A DNA stretch of 64,000 nucleotides. It comes from Crinalium sp049646245. GTDB taxonomy: Bacteria; Cyanobacteriota; Cyanobacteriia; Cyanobacteriales; PCC-9333. Location: NCBI GenBank assembly GCA_049646245.1, contig JBARVL010000095.1, positions 1 to 64,000 of the forward strand, written 5' to 3'. The notes under the pieces are model-generated. The model did not search any database. It was not told the DNA's origin and saw only the letters and a list, made by a program, of their open reading frames with translations. Within the stretch, counting starts at the first letter, position 1; every line of letters starts with the position of its first letter. This document shows positions 63,343-64,000 of the stretch, piece after piece. The position numbers were made by a program, and so were the translations under genes.

Positions 63343-63951
63343 ATGAATCCCGAACAAACCGCGATCGTCCTGATTGGCTTTCAAAACGATTACTTTGCCA
63401 CTGATGGAATTTTACACAATGTCATAGAAGAGTCAACCAAAGCCACAAATGTTGTAGTTAATACAGTTAATTTAGTTCAAGAACTGGCACCTACTCCAGC
63501 ACTAATCATCACTACACCAATATTTTTTACTTCTACTTATGATGAATTAGTCGAGCCAGTAGGGATACTGAACGTGATCAAAGAATACGGTGCGTTTCAA
63601 GCTGGATCTATTGGTTCAGAAATGACTCCTGAATTAGTTCCGTTCAAGGATCGGATTACTGAAGTACCTGGAAAGCGGGGACTAAATGCCTTTTCCAATA
63701 CTGAGCTTAATAGTTTATTACGCTCTAAGCAAATTACCAATTTTATCTTAGCTGGTGCTGTCACCTCAGTTTGTATAGATTCAACTGGTCGTTACGCCCA
63801 CGAACTAGGTTATCAAGTTTCGGTTTTATCTGACTGCACCTCAGCCCGCACAAATTTTGAGCAAGATTTTTATTGCAACAACATTTTTCCCCTCTATGCT
63901 AATGTTATGAGCCATGCACAACTGCTGGATAAATTCAAGACTGCTGTATGA
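63343..63951 (+). CDS. Isochorismatase-like cysteine hydrolase
   Basis: The 202-residue protein has the family triad Asp-Lys-Cys: Asp in VLIGFQNDYF, Lys in EVPGKRGLNAFSNTEL and Cys in AGAVTSVCIDSTGRYA. These enzymes hydrolyse amides or enol ethers; the substrate cannot be told. The stop codon overlaps the start of the next gene (ATGA), so the two are translationally coupled. Confidence 0.88.
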   Translation: MNPEQTAIVLIGFQNDYFATDGILHNVIEESTKATNVVVNTVNLVQELAPTPALIITTPIFFTSTYDELVEPVGILNVIKEYGAFQAGSIGSEMTPELVPFKDRITEVPGKRGLNAFSNTELNSLLRSKQITNFILAGAVTSVCIDSTGRYAHELGYQVSVLSDCTSARTNFEQDFYCNNIFPLYANVMSHAQLLDKFKTAV

Positions 63952-64000
63952 CATCAGATAGGGATAGTATCAACGAACTGCATACCCAGATTCAGTACCG
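63948..64000 (+). CDS. Start of a downstream gene (partial)
   Basis: The ATG at 63948 overlaps the preceding stop and opens MTSDRDSINELHTQIQY to the window edge. Coupling suggests a real gene. Sensor histidine kinases often begin this way, but too little is visible to name it. Confidence 0.55.
   Translation, partial: MTSDRDSINELHTQIQY

Overview
The window is a piece of a cyanobacterial chromosome. HIP1-type GCGATCGC octamers are frequent, and the sequence carries SigC-type sigma factor, cyanoexosortase and cylindrospermopsin (cyr) genes. A filamentous host, possibly Oscillatoria/Kamptonema-like, is plausible, but the genus cannot be fixed from this sequence.

Layout. Positions 1-6230 are ordinary chromosome: two peptidoglycan-binding-domain proteins, a Fur/PerR regulator, a group 2 sigma factor, gpsA, lipA and tRNA-Pro(CGG). 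Positions 6233-59075 form one 52.8-kb Tn7-like element. It is bounded by 23-bp perfect inverted terminal repeats and a 5-bp target duplication (CGATT at 6228-6232 and 59076-59080). From 59081 onward ordinary chromosome resumes: cyanoexosortase, its partner protein, Tex, a cysteine hydrolase and the start of another gene.

The element is a decayed type V-K CRISPR-associated transposon (CAST). At the 59-kb end lie the remnants of tnsB, tnsC and tniQ. At the 6-kb end lie a broken cas12k, a residual CRISPR array and a short homing spacer. The homing spacer matches 18 nt of the neighbouring tRNA-Pro gene, next to a GGTA PAM, with the transposon end starting 54 bp further on. Every mobility component I can read is damaged: TnsB and TnsC lack their N-terminal parts, TniQ is overrun by a TnpB remnant, Cas12k is frameshifted and cut off inside a CRISPR repeat, and the tracrRNA interval is gone.

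The cargo includes a nearly complete cylindrospermopsin pathway (10565-49907). CyrA makes guanidinoacetate. CyrB (A-PCP-KS-AT-DH-MT-KR-ACP) loads and extends it. CyrC, CyrD, CyrE and CyrF add further malonyl units. Two amidohydrolases (CyrG/CyrH) are associated with uracil ring formation. CyrJ sulfates, CyrI hydroxylates and CyrK exports. No cyrN or cyrO is present here. The island is bordered by truncated housekeeping genes (an OpuAB permease on one side, a RarA C-terminus on the other). It is followed by a degraded accessory zone with a DUF262 gene, a pentapeptide-repeat K+ channel, a coiled-coil protein and a MITE. The main result is that a cyanotoxin pathway sits inside a now-fossil RNA-guided transposon at a tRNA gene. 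Several cyr enzymes also carry active-site changes worth checking.
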